DNA of 52,031 bases from Pseudanabaena sp. UWO311 (GTDB taxonomy: Bacteria; Cyanobacteriota; Cyanobacteriia; Pseudanabaenales; Pseudanabaenaceae). The stretch lies in NCBI RefSeq assembly GCF_006937785.1, contig NZ_SJEE01000038.1, forward strand, positions 1 to 52,031. Reading direction: 5' to 3'. The translations under genes and the position numbers were made by a program. The notes below the pieces were generated by a model that was not told the origin of the DNA, made no database searches, and saw only the letters and a program-made list of their open reading frames with translations. This document shows, one piece after another, positions 50,577 to 52,031 of the stretch (positions are counted from its first letter, which is position 1; each line of letters opens with the position of its first letter).

Positions 50577-51092
50577 CTACAAACCAACATCACGTCGAAC
50601 TGCATTAACGACATTAACGCCATTATTGCCACTCATTCTATTCCGATCAATGGCATACATAAAATCAGTGATACCAGTACTCCACGAAATTTTGATTAAA
50701 CCTAAATTAGGATCAGAGCAAGTCCAATTAGCACTAATTCGACCACCTGAAGCAGCATCATCTGCTAAAATCCCACCATCAGCATAAATGCTTACTGGAA
50801 ATCTTCTCGCATCCCACCACCAATATCCAACAGCGATATCGCAAGCACTAGTAGCTAATTGAGCTTGAGTGGTCTGAGGTTGTGCAGGTGAAGTAGGACT
50901 AATTGCATTAACTAAACCACGGAGATCATCGAAGAAATCCTTGGTTTTCTGAAGATTGACATTCTCTTCCTGAGTAGAAGTAGTTGATGCGTGAGAATAG
51001 TTTGTCTCTTGCTGAGCATAGGTAATCAGAGCGGGACATACAAACAATAAAGCCATAGCAGTTAAACTGCTGCCAAACATTTTGACTTTCAT
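50577..51092 (-). CDS. Exported protein with WWWDARRFP domain
   Basis: 171 residues. Signal peptide about 1-28. A Thr/Gln/Ser-rich linker (about 30-85) is followed by the same ~85-residue domain as the 48399 protein: AVGYWWWDARRFPVSIYADG, SGGRISANWTCSDP, ISWSTGITDFMYAIDRNRM, NAVRRDVGL. It lacks the SLH-like anchor, so it is probably free or surface-bound otherwise. ATG start. First gene of the minus-strand exported run. Confidence 0.78.
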   Translation of the reverse strand: MKVKMFGSSLTAMALLFVCPALITYAQQETNYSHASTTSTQEENVNLQKTKDFFDDLRGLVNAISPTSPAQPQTTQAQLATSACDIAVGYWWWDARRFPVSIYADGGILADDAASGGRISANWTCSDPNLGLIKISWSTGITDFMYAIDRNRMSGNNGVNVVNAVRRDVGL

Positions 51093-51452
51093 AATTAGTA
51101 AAACTTAAAATCGTTACTGATTTACGATGTGTCAATAAACTAACTAAAAAAGCTTAGATAAACTAGCTCAGTTCATCTCAGCTTTTAGTTCAATTTAGCT
51201 CATTTAAACTTATCTGATCTAAAAACAATCCTTAGTTTAACTATTATTAATTGATCTCGAAAAAATAATTAAGAGAATCTCTATTTTAAAATATTTGTGT
51301 ATTTCAAAAAGCCTTATCTGGTTATATTAGAATTACTGGTCATGTAAAAAATCAAATAATTCTGTTCGATCAATAATGAAATTCAAATAATTGCTGGTAA
51401 CATCGTTTGAGATGTCTCTTACACCGTTCTTATCCAAGAATTAACTCTATAG
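51093..51452. other. 360-base AT-rich divergent spacer
   Basis: Between the divergent starts at 51092 and 51453. Very AT-rich, no open frame or strong hairpin; presumably promoters for both sides. I see nothing more in it. Confidence 0.6.
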
Positions 51453-51909
51453 ATGTACGACAACACTTGTAAATTTCTGGTCGAAAACTTCTCCAAAGAC
51501 TTCGCGACGTGGCTCCTTGGTAAACCCATAGAGTTAACCAAACTTGAACCATCAGAACTTGCAAGCGATCCGATCCGTGCTGACTCAGTGATCCTTTTAG
51601 GATCAGCAGAAATTATTGTTCATCTAGAATTTCAAACCAAAACTGATGACACAATGCCCTATCGGATGGCGAACTATTGGCTGAGACTTTACGGCAAATA
51701 TCCCAACCGAGAAATTCATCAAACCGTAATTTACTTACAGCAATTGCCGATCAAACGAGCTACAAGAAAGATTTTGAAAGCGTTGCTTCGCAACGCTTTC
51801 AAAATCTTTCTTGGTTTGGATTTGAGTGCAAAGCGCTGTAAGACCAACCAACTCTCCACTTGTATACGAGACCAGCTTTAACTCCACAAAGCTAAACCAC
51901 GAATTTAGG
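51453..51909 (+). pseudogene. Rpn/DUF4351-type transposase-like gene, broken by a MITE and truncated
   Basis: Frame 1 gives YDNTCKFLVENFSKDFATWL, REIHQTVIYLQQ, after which it diverges. If the element 51738-51838 plus one TA copy is removed, the frame continues RPTNSPLVYETSFNSTKLNH and EFR, as expected for this family (the normal text there is like YLRPTNSPLVYETSF). After 51909 homology ends, just before the probable insertion-sequence gene at 51974. So the gene suffered two insertions; the visible 142-residue frame is not a functional protein. Confidence 0.8.
51738..51838. mobile_element. 101-bp MITE in the Rpn gene, TA target duplication
   Basis: Bounded by TA (51736-51737 and 51839-51840). 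Terminal inverted repeats CAGC...GCTG continue imperfectly inward (TTGC, CAAA), and the centre (51763-51813) is a 24-bp-arm perfect palindrome with GC-TTC-GC apex. TA duplication is typical of IS630/Tc1-mariner-type elements. Confidence 0.85.
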
Positions 51910-51973
51910 AATGAAAAACAAATAACTTGTGCAAATTAGGATAATCTCAGATAAAGAAAGAAAAGGAATAATT

Positions 51974-52031
51974 TTGGGTTATTACAGCGAAGAACTTGAG
52001 ACGGAGATGTTGAAATTTTACGGTTCACTGC
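51974..52031 (+). CDS. Start of a probable transposase, cut by the window end
   Basis: Reading from TTG 51974 (AAAAGGA about 7 bases upstream): LGYYSEELETEMLKFYGSL, running off the window. It resembles the N-terminus of ISAzo13-like cyanobacterial transposases that continue with SEKDRRRYAAIE, but only 19 residues are visible. Its position after a truncated gene fits an insertion sequence. Confidence 0.35.
   Translation, partial: MGYYSEELETEMLKFYGSL

Noticed and set aside
51453-51881. 142-residue protein as a functional Rpn-family gene
   Set aside because: Its last third is translated MITE sequence; the family continuation is in another frame beyond the element.

Overview
The window is a piece of a cyanobacterial chromosome. 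The octamer GCGATCGC (HIP1) recurs throughout genes and spacers. The gene set is cyanobacterial: an Omp85/LpxC/FabZ/LpxA outer-membrane cluster, DUF3181 and DUF3143 proteins, a PIN/TRAM protein, a pentapeptide-repeat protein, many Uma2 proteins and secreted DUF4189 proteins. The overall feel is of a filamentous, Pseudanabaena-like lineage, but that genus guess is an inference from style, not a demonstrated match. No tRNA, rRNA, CRISPR array or prophage was seen.

Layout. 1-167 is not genomic: GT-rich low-complexity sequence joined to a near-copy of the Nextera read-1 adapter, which cuts the last residues off a DAHP synthase (aroF). 1.4-7.4 kb holds argH, small conserved proteins, a Uma2 protein, a sensor histidine kinase and a secreted protein with a calcium-loop-like motif. 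7.7-13.0 kb (minus strand) is the outer-membrane and lipid A cluster purC, bamA (omp85), lpxC, fabZ, lpxA. 13.1-24.2 kb carries a PabB/TrpE-type synthase, rhodanese, TPR, PIN/TRAM, pentapeptide, an unusual coiled-coil/DMT transporter and an aldo-keto reductase. 24.3-31.1 kb has a phosphodiester glycosidase-type protein, three Uma2 genes and an M1 aminopeptidase with HEAT repeats. 31.1-35.3 kb is an AT-rich defence-like block: a C5 DNA methyltransferase, a HindVP-like endonuclease gene with a one-base frameshift, and a large protein with a PUA/EVE-like domain, TPRs, VEK repeats and a DUF3883-like end. 35.3-46.6 kb is mostly housekeeping: aroH, an RNA methyltransferase, pilD, cdsA, DnaJ/DUF3143, and asd-dapA-rnj. 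46.9-52 kb is accessory: PD-(D/E)XK transposase-like proteins, a run of small secreted proteins with a shared WWWDARRFP domain, and at the right edge a Rpn-family gene broken by a MITE and then by the start of a probable insertion sequence.

The most striking feature is not a gene. About twenty spacers carry perfect or near-perfect palindromes whose arms (about 9-33 bp) are unrelated to one another. Most share only an apex that reads GC-RAA-GC on one strand (GCGAAGC or GCAAAGC). They sit at gene ends, where an arm often contains the stop codon or last codons of the neighbouring gene, and also between divergent genes, where no terminator is needed. GCGAAGC is known from oligonucleotide work as an exceptionally stable DNA mini-hairpin, so these look like products of hairpin-nucleated inverted duplication, many of them probably serving now as bidirectional terminators. 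Three longer MITE-like inverted repeats of about 100 bp are also present.
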